Positions 54,073 through 63,845 of a stretch of DNA of 64,000 nt are shown piece by piece. Location of the stretch: positions 1,535,549-1,599,548 of the forward strand of contig KZ111146.1 in NCBI GenBank assembly GCA_002077045.2. Direction: 5' to 3'. Origin of the DNA: Rachicladosporium sp. CCFEE 5018 (Eukaryota; Ascomycota; Dothideomycetes; Cladosporiales; Cladosporiaceae). The notes beneath the pieces are model-generated. The model ran no database searches and was not told the DNA's origin. It saw only the letters and a program-made list of their open reading frames with translations. Numbering within the stretch: position 1 is the first letter of the stretch; every line of letters starts with the position of its first letter. Position numbers and translations under genes: made by a program.

Positions 54073-55197
54073 TCACACGCTTGTCTCTGGCCGCTCACCC
54101 TCCGCGACCACTGCTGTTCCAAGCCCGCGATCCGGCGAGCTTCGCACCAACGCTTCTTGTCGTCTTGCTCGCAAGAAGTCCGTCACGCTTCGGATCAGTA
54201 TGAACCATCCCACAATCATTAGTAGATAGCTCAACCACTCGCTCGTTGACAAGCCTGCGGCTGCCGTTGCTGCTGCGCCTGCCACTTTGCTCGGGTCGAA
54301 GTCGTGTAAATTCGGATCTGGTGGTGTCCCGTCCGATGGAACATTCGGTATCGTATCGTCCGCTCGCCCATTCGAGGATGCATATCGCATTTGAAAGCCA
54401 TACTGGACTAGTGTGATTCCAAGACCGGCGCGCGAGCCATGCTTTGCAGCGTGTGTAGTGTGTAGGAGATAGGTGAGGAGGAACCCAATGAGCTGGAACG
54501 ACATCGAGATGAGTGCGTTCCAGACGAACGAGAAGAGCGAGCCGACCAGCAGGCCATCCACGAAGACATCGTCAGGGTTACCGGTATGCGAGAAAGGCGA
54601 AAGGACTGTAGTCTCCCAATACGGCGGTGTGGCGTCTGCAGCAGCTTGTTCGTAGGTAGGCGGCTTCTCTTCGAGGTCTTCGCCAGGGCGCGGCTTCGCG
54701 CTGATGTTGGCGAAAACGCCATCATTGGCACCACTGCCGCCACCGTATACACGTCCACCCGGCGGCGGCGCAGCGAATATAGGGATCTCCGTCACTCTTC
54801 GCTGGGGTATTGTGGGTCGCGCCGCCTCCTCGACTTGCGTTTGGGTTGTTTCTGGCAATGTGCCACTCGGGGAATGTGGTATCAGTCGTCGCTGGTCACG
54901 CGCATCATCGTTCTCATCCTCATCGTCTGAGAGCGCATCGAAGGCATCATGCATGTTCCGCTCCTCTTCGCTCCTAGGCGCATTGCCGTCCGGTGACTGT
55001 CGTCGTGAGCTGGCGCGAGATCTGAACGAAGGTGGCGGCGAGTCTGGGAGCGGTATAGGCGAGTTGGTCATCGAATCGGTGTGGTCATCGTCGTCTTCCG
55101 CTACGACCTGGAGGGGATATGTGTCAGCGGACGGTGGCGCTGAGCAAGTAGGCGACAGTAGGCTTACGCGCTCGTATTGCTGATCTCGTGAGCTCAT
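54073..55197 (-). CDS. BSD2: NDFIP/Bsd2-type membrane adaptor for Nedd4-family ubiquitin ligase
   Basis: Exons 55197-55168 and 55107-54073, 354 residues. The 60-nt intron (GTAAGC ... GCTGAC ... CTCCAG) is stop-free and in frame, so unspliced reading adds 20 residues after MSSRDQQYER. After a disordered acidic/Ser-Pro-rich region comes the PPxY motif EKPPTYEQ, which binds WW domains of Rsp5/Nedd4 ligases, then hydrophobic segments VGSLFSFVWNALIS, FQLIGFLLTYLLH and a third LSYLLMIVGWFILIRSV. This is the Bsd2/NDFIP layout. Such adaptors direct ubiquitination of metal transporters and other membrane cargo in Golgi and endosomes. It shares a 368-nt divergent promoter with EFM5. Confidence 0.9.
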   Translation of the reverse strand: MSSRDQQYERVSLLSPTCSAPPSADTYPLQVVAEDDDDHTDSMTNSPIPLPDSPPPSFRSRASSRRQSPDGNAPRSEEERNMHDAFDALSDDEDENDDARDQRRLIPHSPSGTLPETTQTQVEEAARPTIPQRRVTEIPIFAAPPPGGRVYGGGSGANDGVFANISAKPRPGEDLEEKPPTYEQAAADATPPYWETTVLSPFSHTGNPDDVFVDGLLVGSLFSFVWNALISMSFQLIGFLLTYLLHTTHAAKHGSRAGLGITLVQYGFQMRYASSNGRADDTIPNVPSDGTPPDPNLHDFDPSKVAGAAATAAAGLSTSEWLSYLLMIVGWFILIRSVTDFLRARRQEALVRSSPDRGLGTAVVAEGERPETSV

Positions 55198-55565
55198 GAT
55201 CGAGCCAATACTTGTAGCGGAGAGGTGGTTGACTGTGGCGAAGAAGGAACGTGCGGATAGAGGGATGTATTGACTGACTGCGTGATCGTTGCTTCTCGAA
55301 GGTAGACAAGGCATCGTGACACTTGGTGGAGCAGCGATAGACTAAGGTGCGGCGCGGGCCGACCGGGTTTCACGCGTGGCAATTCTTCGATCTTGATCGC
55401 AGGAAGATCGCATTTCTGTGGAGCATACACGCACGTCGAGCTTCTTTTGCAGAGGCGAAGGGACACGTGAAGGGACTGGTATTGCTAGCCTCGAGGGCGG
55501 TGTTCGAGTGCGATTCCTCTGGTCCACAAGCGTATTGATCCGATCACGAAGGGGTGTATAGCAGT
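55198..55565. other. divergent promoter region BSD2 / EFM5
   Basis: These 368 nt separate two divergent start codons and hold both promoters. No specific element is recognised. Confidence 0.45.
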
Positions 55566-56291
55566 ATGTCGATCACGAGTCAGGACGATGGCGACGGTGA
55601 TGTTCCAGTCTTGTCTGCAGAGACTCTCCGACTGCTGCAAGAGTTCCAGTCCGAGAAAGACACGCGAGAGAAGCACTTCCAAGACCTCAAAGCGAATGCT
55701 GAGGCCAAATTTGACGATGATGCTGCATTGACCATGGATGCCTTCGCGGAAGACTGGCAAGTCAGTCAGTTCTGGTATTCAGATGAGACCGCGCAGACTT
55801 TGGCTCGCCAACTCCTTGACGGCGCTAATGCAGACAGCTGTATTGCTGTAGTATCTGCGCCCAGCGTCTACGTCCAACTACGAAAGCTGTTAACGGACAG
55901 AGTCGCGCGTCCAAGGCTGGTTTTGCTCGAGATCGACCAACGCTTCGAGGTCTTCGGTTCTGACTTTGTACCATATGACTTTCAAAACCCTTTAAAGCTA
56001 CCTGTGGACCTGAAGGGCAAATTCGACAGGATAATCTGCGATCCACCGTTCCTCTCTGACGAATGTCAAACGAGAACGGCGCTCACAGTCCGCTACTTGT
56101 CCCGGTCATGGACTGCTAAAGACTTGATGTTGATATCTTGCACCGGAGAGCGAATGAACGAAACGATGCTGAGGTTGTATGGAAAGTTGAAATTGAGACC
56201 TACGAATTTCGAGGTCCGACACAGCAAAGGTTTGAGCAACGAGTTTCGATGTTACTCCAATTTCGAATGCTCGGCGTGGCGGTGGGTGTGA
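55566..56291 (+). CDS. EFM5: protein-lysine N-methyltransferase Efm5
   Basis: Intronless, 241 residues from the ATG at 55566 (MSITSQDDGDGD). Helical N-terminus (ETLRLLQEFQSEKDTREKHF) is followed by WQVSQFWYSDETAQTLARQL, typical for this family, then a Rossmann methyltransferase core with SAM-binding VVSAPSVYVQL and LVLLEIDQRF, and the substrate loop IICDPPFLSDEC, a DPPF motif of the kind seen in amino-methyltransferases. The C-terminus LSNEFRCYSNFECSAWRW matches Efm5. In yeast Efm5 modifies a lysine of translation elongation factor eEF1A; the same role is inferred here. Cytosolic. Complete and unbroken. Confidence 0.92.
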   Translation: MSITSQDDGDGDVPVLSAETLRLLQEFQSEKDTREKHFQDLKANAEAKFDDDAALTMDAFAEDWQVSQFWYSDETAQTLARQLLDGANADSCIAVVSAPSVYVQLRKLLTDRVARPRLVLLEIDQRFEVFGSDFVPYDFQNPLKLPVDLKGKFDRIICDPPFLSDECQTRTALTVRYLSRSWTAKDLMLISCTGERMNETMLRLYGKLKLRPTNFEVRHSKGLSNEFRCYSNFECSAWRWV

Positions 56292-58188
56292 TTGACTACT
56301 GCGAATCGTTGATGGAACGAAAAGACATCTGGTCTGCATGCCCAGAGAGACCGCGCAACCAAGGCCAGACACGGGGATGATCGAAGGACTGGTCCACAGC
56401 GACATAGCATCATCTCCTCCGCTGGCCGGACAGCTTCGTTCACGACATCACGATGTTGCGTGACCCGATGTTCGCATGCATAACGAATTCTCAAGTACTC
56501 GCCCACGTCAAGACCTGGATCTTGAAGGCGGCACTCTGCATGCATCTCTGGAGGTGATCCACTCTCAGTGCAATCGCGTGCAGAAAAGCGCTGGAACCAC
56601 TTCCAACATGAAGCGGACCCGGTGCTGTCGCAATGTGATGTTCAGTCGGTGAATGCAGCTAAGAGGACCGGGCCAACCGAAGTGCAGCCTAGCATTGCTT
56701 ACATGTCCACATGCGGATCATGATGTGAATAAGAACTGAGATTGAAATCCATGGTTCTTGAGCTGTCAAAGATGCAGATCTGAGTCGTGCATGAGGATCT
56801 GAAGTTCTTCGTCGATCGCGATGGTAGTCAAAATGAGTAGCGCAGATATTACACTGCATACGGATAAAACGACATGCACATGCTCCCGATGTCACCAGAT
56901 CGTATACCACTGAGTTCTTCAAAGGTTGCACCGCTGCCCGAGTGCGGCTAAGCGATATACTCACGGGCCGGGCGCCTATCTTGAAAGACGACACCACAGA
57001 TCTTGCAACATGGAAACGACAGCCCGGCCGCTGGCGAGCTGCATGCCTTGAGCGTTGATTTGCAACCTACCCGTGCCTCCCCGCAGCGATGTGACCGGCG
57101 AAGTGCAGATCTGCAGGGATCTCGCGAACGTGCATCAAATACGAACGTCACATCTGTTGTAAGCATGTTTGCGCCAAGTAAGATCTAAGGCAAACCTTTT
57201 AGTCCTCAGTGCAAGACTGGTCTGATCGAGCATGCGAGCATCAAAGAGTTAACTGTAAACCTGCATCCTCGAACTTGAACGATCCCTATCACCCGTGGCA
57301 AACATTGTAAGTGCAGTCTAGCAGCGGCCCACATGCGTGCGGGTGCGTCACGGCAGGCAGGGCGGAAACACCTCACCTGCATGCTCCTATGTAGCCCGCG
57401 TGCCATGCTTAGAGTACCCGTCCTGGAACGCACTTACCCTTGTAGGCATGTCGAAGAGCCAGGTAGGGAGAGCCACCCGGCCGTTGTCGGGAATTCTCTC
57501 GGCCTTGCAAATCCCTATCCTCATGAATCTGGGACTTCCTTTACTTTCTGCCATGGCAGAGACCGATCCCCGCTCGAATCACTCGTAGCGTGTGTGACAC
57601 ATTTTGCCCGCGTGCGAAGCGAATCGCAAAGCAAGGCGTTCGGTGCGCGCCTAGAAGGTACGTAGATCTACGACCCCTCGATCCCTGTCAGTGGCGCTGC
57701 TCTTTGACAGATTAGTTACAGGGTAAACCCTTGCCTGGTCGGATGCGTGTTGCGCCATCCGAGCATTACCCATATACAATGACATGGGAAATGTCCAAGC
57801 GAGATGGGGATCTCTGCGCCTACGCGAGGTCACGCCATCCCAGATACCGATTTGCGGCACGAGCAATCACCATACCCTGGGTGCACTCGCCGATGCCGTC
57901 GCAGACATGGCAGCGTGGGCCCGAATGCCCGCCACGGCTAACACACTTTGCCATGATATTTTCAATACTACCGGAGTGCGCATATTGGGGTCGGCGAGTT
58001 GGGGAATGAGCCGGCAATGCGATCTGCACGAGTATGGTGATCACACTTGGTTACTGGCATTAGCGAGCGATCACCATGGACATTCCTGTTCTGCCATACA
58101 CTCGGCCTTTTCTCCGTGCCGCTGGCTTGCGTCCCTCAGCATCCGGTAGCCAATTTGGTCCTTCCCATTTGCAGCATCGAATCCCACT
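56292..58188. other. large gene-free convergent gap
   Basis: This 1897-nt region lies between EFM5 and the RRM gene, both pointing into it. The open frames are short, occur in all frames equally and have no protein-like composition. I see no inverted terminal repeat, tandem repeat or tRNA. It is the longest gene-free stretch in the window; degraded transposon or noncoding RNA cannot be excluded by eye. Confidence 0.5.
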
Positions 58189-59488
58189 TCATGCTCTTGT
58201 GGAGGTGCTGCCGTTCGCGATAATGGGCCCAGCATTGCTATCACTTCTGCTAAGCGATGTGCCGTTGCTGCGCGCGCGTAAGGCACTGCTTGCGGCGTTC
58301 GATGAGCTGGCGTCGGAGCACCCATTCCGCTGGGCAGCCATAGAGACAGGCACCGAATCTCTGTCGCCACGTACACTCAACCGTAAGTCCTTGAAGTTCC
58401 GGCCATCATACATGGTGATGGCTTTGGCCGCGTCTACAGACGAGGTGTAATGGACTGTAGCACGACCCTTCGATCTGCCCGTCCTGGCGTCCTTCTGTAG
58501 CTCACACCGAGTGATGGTACCAGCGTGCGAGAAGAAGTCCTTGACTTCTCTGGTACTCGCGCTGAAGGCAATACCGCTGACGAAGATGCCGCGCTGCTCA
58601 ATCCTGACGACCCCCTGACTCGCATTGACTAGCGTTCCTCTAGGGGTGGCCATGTACACTGGAGTTGGCTGTGCTGTACTTCTCGATTGAATCGCTTGCC
58701 TGGTCTGTAGCACGATGGACCTGATACACTCTTGAGCGCTGGGAGCCGCGTTTGGAATAAGCTCTGCAAGTCTCTGCTTTGCAGTCGCAGCCATTGCTTC
58801 ATCCGGGCCGTAAGCAACACGGCAAAGTCTCACAATGACTGCACGCTGGGTGCTGACCTGCATAGCCGTGATCCCATCAGCGAGGCTATCCACATCCGCA
58901 AAACTGGGCGATGTGTCGGGAGTCGGTGGGTAACGACTCCTGTCCTGGAAATTTACGCTTGGCTGCGACCAGCCACTGGGAGATGCTATACCTACGGGTG
59001 CGTTCGGAGGGGTGCGCAATAGTTCGGCGGCCTGCCTTGCCGATGCCAGCCGACATGTGCGGAAGTCCGCACTGCAGGTACATCGCAATGGTCTGTTGTG
59101 GGCGCCCTCTTTGTATAGGTGAATCTGCGAATTATTCTCACCAAACTCTCTGTACAAGCCGCCTGGAATCGGATCAGTAAAAGAATGAACACCTACTGTT
59201 CCTACTCACCAAATATGCGTAGTGCTTCTTCAGCGCGATGTATGCCTTTGATCCAGCCGACGGCGGCACCACCCTGAGCGCGTGGCAGATCGACCCACAC
59301 ACCATGCGATGCGTGCTTTCGAACAAGATCTTTGAGGCCCTTCCAATCGCACTCCCTGGGAAGCTTGAGCCAGTCAGCGAGTGACTGCCTTGAGTGCTTT
59401 GATACACACTAACGCCGCAAACAGTCATAAAGAACTTTTCGTCAGTCTCCGATCGACCGGCGGATGTTACACTAGGGGCGCTCGCCAT
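58189..59488 (-). CDS. RRM-containing RNA-binding protein
   Basis: Three exons: 59488-59406, 59355-59210 and 59162-58189, 400 residues. Intron 1 is 50 nt (GTATCA ... GCTGAC ... TTCCCAG) and intron 2 is 47 nt. The splice gives EKFFMTVCGVSV-ECDWKGLKDLV and EEALRIFG-GLYREFGENN, whereas reading through intron 1 leaves the frame. The first 90 residues form a partial RRM-like fold (WKGLKDLVRKHASHGVWVDL). A complete RRM lies near residues 265-345: RGIFVSGIAF (RNP2) and GRSKGRATVHY (RNP1), followed by a Ser/Ala/Asn-rich tail. A CTCSADF motif sits after the first part. Specific RNA targets are unknown. Confidence 0.82.
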
Positions 59489-60855
59489 CGGTATGCAGGA
59501 TATTGGTTACGCTGAGTGGACAGATCGAACGACGGTTGCACAACGCAGACGCACAGCATTCCACGATCCTCAATGGCAGGGGCATGTAACAAAGCGAAAA
59601 CGAGTCTGTCGTGTACGACCAAGTGAACGATCCGGGTTGGCGGACCAGTGCTCTACCCGTGGTGACACCAGCGATCTTATAGTAGATTTCTTGCCTGAGT
59701 GATGCTCGAGCCGAAGTCTACGAGGCGAATGTGGCGCCGCGACCAATGCAGTCTCTACAGGTTGGAGCAGACATGAAGGGCTGTTGATCTCGCGGAAGCC
59801 GGTGAAGAGCCCGTACCGTAGCTTTGCATCAGTATGTGAAATTGCGATATCGAGGTTCACCAATTACGACTCTTCCAGCTATCACTTGCACATACCTTCT
59901 GTAAAGTTCCACAGAGGCTTCGTCCCTGGACAATGTAAATTCCTGCATAGCCGGGCTGTGAGGGACCCGCAACCAACGCGCCTGCGGGCCGATCGTAGAA
60001 TAGGTGGCATGCTCACGTTCCCAGTGGTGGTCATTGGGCTGGCGACAGTAATCTGGCTGCATCATAGCCACGCTGGATGACAGATATTGCTCAGACGCAG
60101 GCTCCGGCACACTCGCATGCAGGCGCAAGAGTTTGAGATGGAGGCTTCGGCGTGTATTCGGCAATAGAGCGGCAATCCCGAGAACATCTCTCCTGACAAG
60201 GTCTGCGGTTTGGTTCACATACACGTCACTTTTGCGACTCGTACTAGCCGCTCTAGCGATGGGCCGTAGGATATGTATCCAAATTTGTGCCTTAGCCTGA
60301 CCCGGGAACCATAGATGTCGCCGGACGAGCGCCGGGCCAGGGCGCAGAGCCACTCGCTGACTCCCTAGCAGACAGCGTGCCAACCGCGTGCCAACCGAGT
60401 CTAGAGGCCCGTCAACTCGGAGGGTTTAGCCGGCCTACCAATGGTGCCGCCTGCACAGCTCGCTTCGATACATACGCGTCGCTAATGTGTTTGTCGCATA
60501 TCAAAGGGCCAATGCGTCCTCAACACCAGCTCCTAGAGCTGGCCTGGACGCCAATGTCGCATCGGCGTCATTCCCGCGACGTGGAACAGTGTCTGCGCTG
60601 CTCTTGTGTTCCTTAGCTACTCGACAAGATCGTCGTGATGGTGACGTTGTAGACGGAAGTGCTTGTAAATGTATGATACGACCAGTAGATGACGGTTCGC
60701 CTGCCAAGCAATGCCATCTTGAGCGTGCTTTCTGGAAGGCGCGACAACCCCACCTTGTGTAACATCTGACTTCACCGGCCATACTGACTTCACAATCATC
60801 GATCACGCACATTCAAGCCGATCACATACCTCCGCTCCGATCACACACATCCACC
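59489..60855. other. divergent intergenic region RRM gene / HNT1
   Basis: A 1367-nt divergent region with both promoters. A reverse open frame at 59829-60383 has no recognisable features and is not called. I see no repeats or RNA genes. Confidence 0.45.
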
Positions 60856-61485
60856 ATGGCTGCCTCATGTATCTTCTGCAAGATCATCAAAGGTGATCGC
60901 GCCCGCCACGCGACATGTGTGGCTTACACTAAGTCATCTCGATGCAGGCGAGATCCCATCTATGAAAGTTTTCGAGAGCGATAGGACGTTTGCCTTCCTC
61001 GACATCAACCCTCTCAGCTATGGGCATGCGGTAGGGATTTCTACTCTTCACTTTATACTCACGCTCACTCTCATGAACCTCAGCTCGTTATACCGAAGTT
61101 TCATGGTAAGATCCAATCCACCGTTGCCGCCCACGTCTGCCGTGCTCATCATCTAACCTGCGAGGCAGGCGCAAAACTTGCAGACATCCCCGACGATAGC
61201 CTGCAAGAGCTATTGCCGGTGGCAAAGAAGATTGCCTTAGCCTCAGGCGCAGAGAATTACAATATCCTGCAGAACAACGGGAAACTGGCCCATCAGGTCG
61301 TCGATCACGTACATGGTCTGCTCAGCCTCGTTACCCAGTCAGGAGATGTCAATACTGACTTGCATGAAGTGCATATGATCCCGAAGCCGAACGAACAGGA
61401 AGGCTTAGGGATCAATTGGCCGCAACAGAGCGTGAGCAAGGACAAGCTTACGAAGCTACTGGAGGAGCTGAAGGCGAAGATGTAG
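60856..61485 (+). CDS. HNT1: HIT-family nucleotide hydrolase (Hnt1-like)
   Basis: Five exons: 60856-60892, 60948-61030, a 22-nt microexon 61084-61105, 61169-61315 and 61370-61485, 134 residues. The product reads CIFCKIIKGEIPSMKVFESD, then AFLDINPLSYGHA-LVIPKFHG-AKLADIPDD. Removal of the last, 54-nt in-frame intron rebuilds the histidine triad HVHVHMIPKPN (H-x-H-x-H) at the active site; retaining it would insert 18 residues inside the triad. The Zn-type N-terminal CxxC is present. These proteins hydrolyse adenosine 5'-phosphoramidate and related nucleotides in cytosol or mitochondria. All intron borders follow GT-AG, with CTAAC/CTGAC-like branch sites in several. Confidence 0.92.
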
Positions 61486-61791
61486 GCATGTGTGTGCTGG
61501 AGCAATTTGGCCGGAGTTCCGATGTGGATGGCTTCACCAACGACATGACAGGAGAGGTTGAGCTGTACTTGTCGATACATGCTGTGAAACATGGCCCTGC
61601 ATATCGAGCTCGAGCCGCTGTCCACACATCACCGATGCAATTTCGTTCATCGATACCGGAAAGAGAGTCATTGAACACTGTCCCAACGGTGGAAAGTTTG
61701 CTCATGTGTAGTCCGCTGGAGATTAACGACACATGACTCGAGCATGCCAAATTCTGCAAACCAGGGACCAGGGAAAGGCCGATGTAGTCCA
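61486..61791. other. convergent intergenic region HNT1 / TRM10
   Basis: These 306 nt lie between converging 3' ends. No feature is recognised. Confidence 0.45.
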
Positions 61792-62994
61792 TCATTCAGC
61801 GACGATGGCTACGGGCGCAGCTGCATCACCAGTCTCTGCACCGGATTCGCACTCCGAACCTTCGCTTGGCTGACCACCACTTCGAAGTTTACCTCCCTTT
61901 CGCTTCGGGATGACTTTCATGAACGCGTCACCCCAGTCGCCGCACTCCAGCCATTTAAGCATGATCTCGTTAACATGGTTGGTGGCCAGCACCTTGCGAC
62001 TTGACATCTCCAGATAGTCACCGACTGGCAGCTTCGCGGTACGCAAGCCACGTTGCGTGGCACGCTTGTAGCATATGCCTTTCTCTCGGTTCTTGTCGAC
62101 TAGGCCGCCGATGATGTAGGTGCTGTATGGCTTGAGCTCGTTAAGTGTCTCTTCAGCCTCAGAGGACAGGTAAACCACCTCGCCCTGGTCTCGTAGTAGA
62201 TCGTGGTCGCTGTCAGCATACTTCTCGAAAGCTCCTTTCAGCTCGCCACCTCCGACATTTCCCATCCACACTTTAGCTTGCTCAGCAACATCAACGAAGT
62301 CTTGCTCGAGGAATCTGGTGCCTCGGTAATTCTTATAGACTCCTCCCATGATGCCGTCGAATCGTTCTCTGAGCTTTCCGAGGAACGAGCAGACCGTCAG
62401 ATGGGCACGATAAGTACTGCCCTTGTTGTCCGAGTAAGAGCGTGTTATCTGCCCTCCAAGCGAAATGCGCTCGTTATCTCGCATAAGCTCGTCGAAGTCA
62501 CAGTCGATCAGAATCGTGACAGGTAGTTGGACAGCGCGTTGCTTAGTCTCCTTCCTCTCTGGAGTGGCAACGCTGCCACCCTCGGCGATGGCCTTGTCGT
62601 AAGCATCCTTCTTGCGCAGACGCTTAGCGATGAGCTTCTCCTTACGAATGGTCTTGCGGTCATCGCGCTTCGATTCCCACTCCTGCTTCTTGCGAAGCTT
62701 CTTCAGCTGGTTCTTTGACATTGGATTGGCTTCGCTAGTGACGCCTTCTAGCGAAGGAGCGGTATCTAGCGGAGCCGGGAAGGACTCACCGTCCAGGTCT
62801 GCTTCAATCGAATCGGGATCATTGCCCGCGTCATGTTGCCCAGGAATGGCCGGGTTCTGATTGATGGCATTTGCTTCCTGTATCGTCTGTTCATCTGAGC
62901 GATCTGCACCGAGTATGGCTTTTGGCACTTCCAGAATCTCAGCATCATCGTGACTGATCTTGCGCATCTTACTAGGCCTCTCCGATTCGTCCAT
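61792..62994 (-). CDS. TRM10: tRNA (guanine-N1)-methyltransferase Trm10
   Basis: Intronless, 400 residues. A hydrophilic acidic N-terminus is followed by the basic segment SKNQLKKLRKKQEWESKRDD, a typical Trm10 RNA-binding extension. The SPOUT-class catalytic domain includes LPVTILIDCDFDELM, ITRSYSDNKGS, YLSSEAEETL, YIIGGLVDKNREKG (the SAM-binding knot), and GLRTAKLPVGDYLEM with TNHVNEIMLKWLECGDW. The final 35 residues are an acidic Ser/Gly/Ala tail after KRKGGK. Trm10 methylates guanosine at position 9 of many tRNAs in the nucleus or cytosol. The full motif set is intact. It diverges from the GRIM-19 gene. Confidence 0.95.
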   Translation of the reverse strand: MDESERPSKMRKISHDDAEILEVPKAILGADRSDEQTIQEANAINQNPAIPGQHDAGNDPDSIEADLDGESFPAPLDTAPSLEGVTSEANPMSKNQLKKLRKKQEWESKRDDRKTIRKEKLIAKRLRKKDAYDKAIAEGGSVATPERKETKQRAVQLPVTILIDCDFDELMRDNERISLGGQITRSYSDNKGSTYRAHLTVCSFLGKLRERFDGIMGGVYKNYRGTRFLEQDFVDVAEQAKVWMGNVGGGELKGAFEKYADSDHDLLRDQGEVVYLSSEAEETLNELKPYSTYIIGGLVDKNREKGICYKRATQRGLRTAKLPVGDYLEMSSRKVLATNHVNEIMLKWLECGDWGDAFMKVIPKRKGGKLRSGGQPSEGSECESGAETGDAAAPVAIVAE

Positions 62995-63196
62995 CTTGCC
63001 TCAATGGTGACTTGTAAATTCCGAGATAGTTTTCGAAAGTGATGTCGAAACAGAGTCAGACGCGCGAAACCTTTAACGTTGCCAAGACCTCGTCCGACAG
63101 CTTGGGCTCCTACCTCACACTGCTTGCCAATCGCACGTTTGACCACTGTCTTGCCAACGTCTTCACTTTCGTGCTTCTTCCGAATAGGCCGCCAAC

Positions 63197-63678
63197 ATGC
63201 CTCAAGACATGCCGCCCGTTGGCGGCTACGAGCCTGTCCAGTACCGCCGCAACCTGCCCGCCCGGGGCTTCAAACCCGCCTACTACCTGGTCGCGATGGG
63301 TGTTGTGATGACATACGGCTTCTATCGTGTCGGCCAAGGCATAAGGGAGCAGAAGTGAGTGCACGATAGTGTGAAGGGAGGACATATACAGAGACCGGAG
63401 TACTGATCAGCGCTCACGCAGTGAGCTCGCACGGGAGAAGATGTGGTCACGGATACATCTCATTCCGGTGCTACAGGCGGAAGAGGATCGGGATCTAGTA
63501 CGGAGGCATTTGGCGGACAAGGCAAGGGAAAGGGAGCTGTTGGGCGGGGAATCAAAGGTGTACAACAACGACCGGTATGCTAGCTCTGCTCGTGGAGTTG
63601 AGGCTCCGGAGGCTAACCATCTGCTCTAGGTTCGTGCGGCCAACCTTTGCAGTCACGCCGAGCAACACAACGAAATGA
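63197..63678 (+). CDS. NDUFA13: complex I accessory subunit GRIM-19/NDUFA13
   Basis: Three exons: 63197-63354, 63422-63574 and 63630-63678 (119 residues). Introns are 67 and 55 nt with GTGAGT and GTATGC donors; the second has branch GCTAACC. The sequence begins MPQDMPPVGGYEPVQYRRN and continues PARGFKPAYYLVAMGVVMTY, the conserved GRIM-19 N-terminus with one transmembrane helix. After splicing it reads IREQ-NELAREKMWSRIHLIP, then VYNNDR-FVRPTFAVTPSN. Length and ending are as usual for the fungal subunit. It is an accessory subunit of mitochondrial NADH:ubiquinone oxidoreductase in the inner membrane. The 202-nt gap to TRM10 is a divergent promoter. Confidence 0.92.
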
Positions 63679-63845
63679 GCGCAATTCTGTTTGCTTTTGC
63701 TGTTGTACATATTGTGGCGCATAGAGCGCCTGGTGAAAGATACTCAAGATCCACGTTACGACTGCCCGCCGTCATTCCAGCTGTGAGCCTGAATCTATAC
63801 CGTGCAATGCTCGAAGTTTGGAGATTGGAGTTTACCACACTTAGG

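Noticed and set aside
59829..60383. 184-codon reverse frame between the RRM gene and HNT1
   Set aside because: No motif, no splice partner, and random composition in a divergent promoter.
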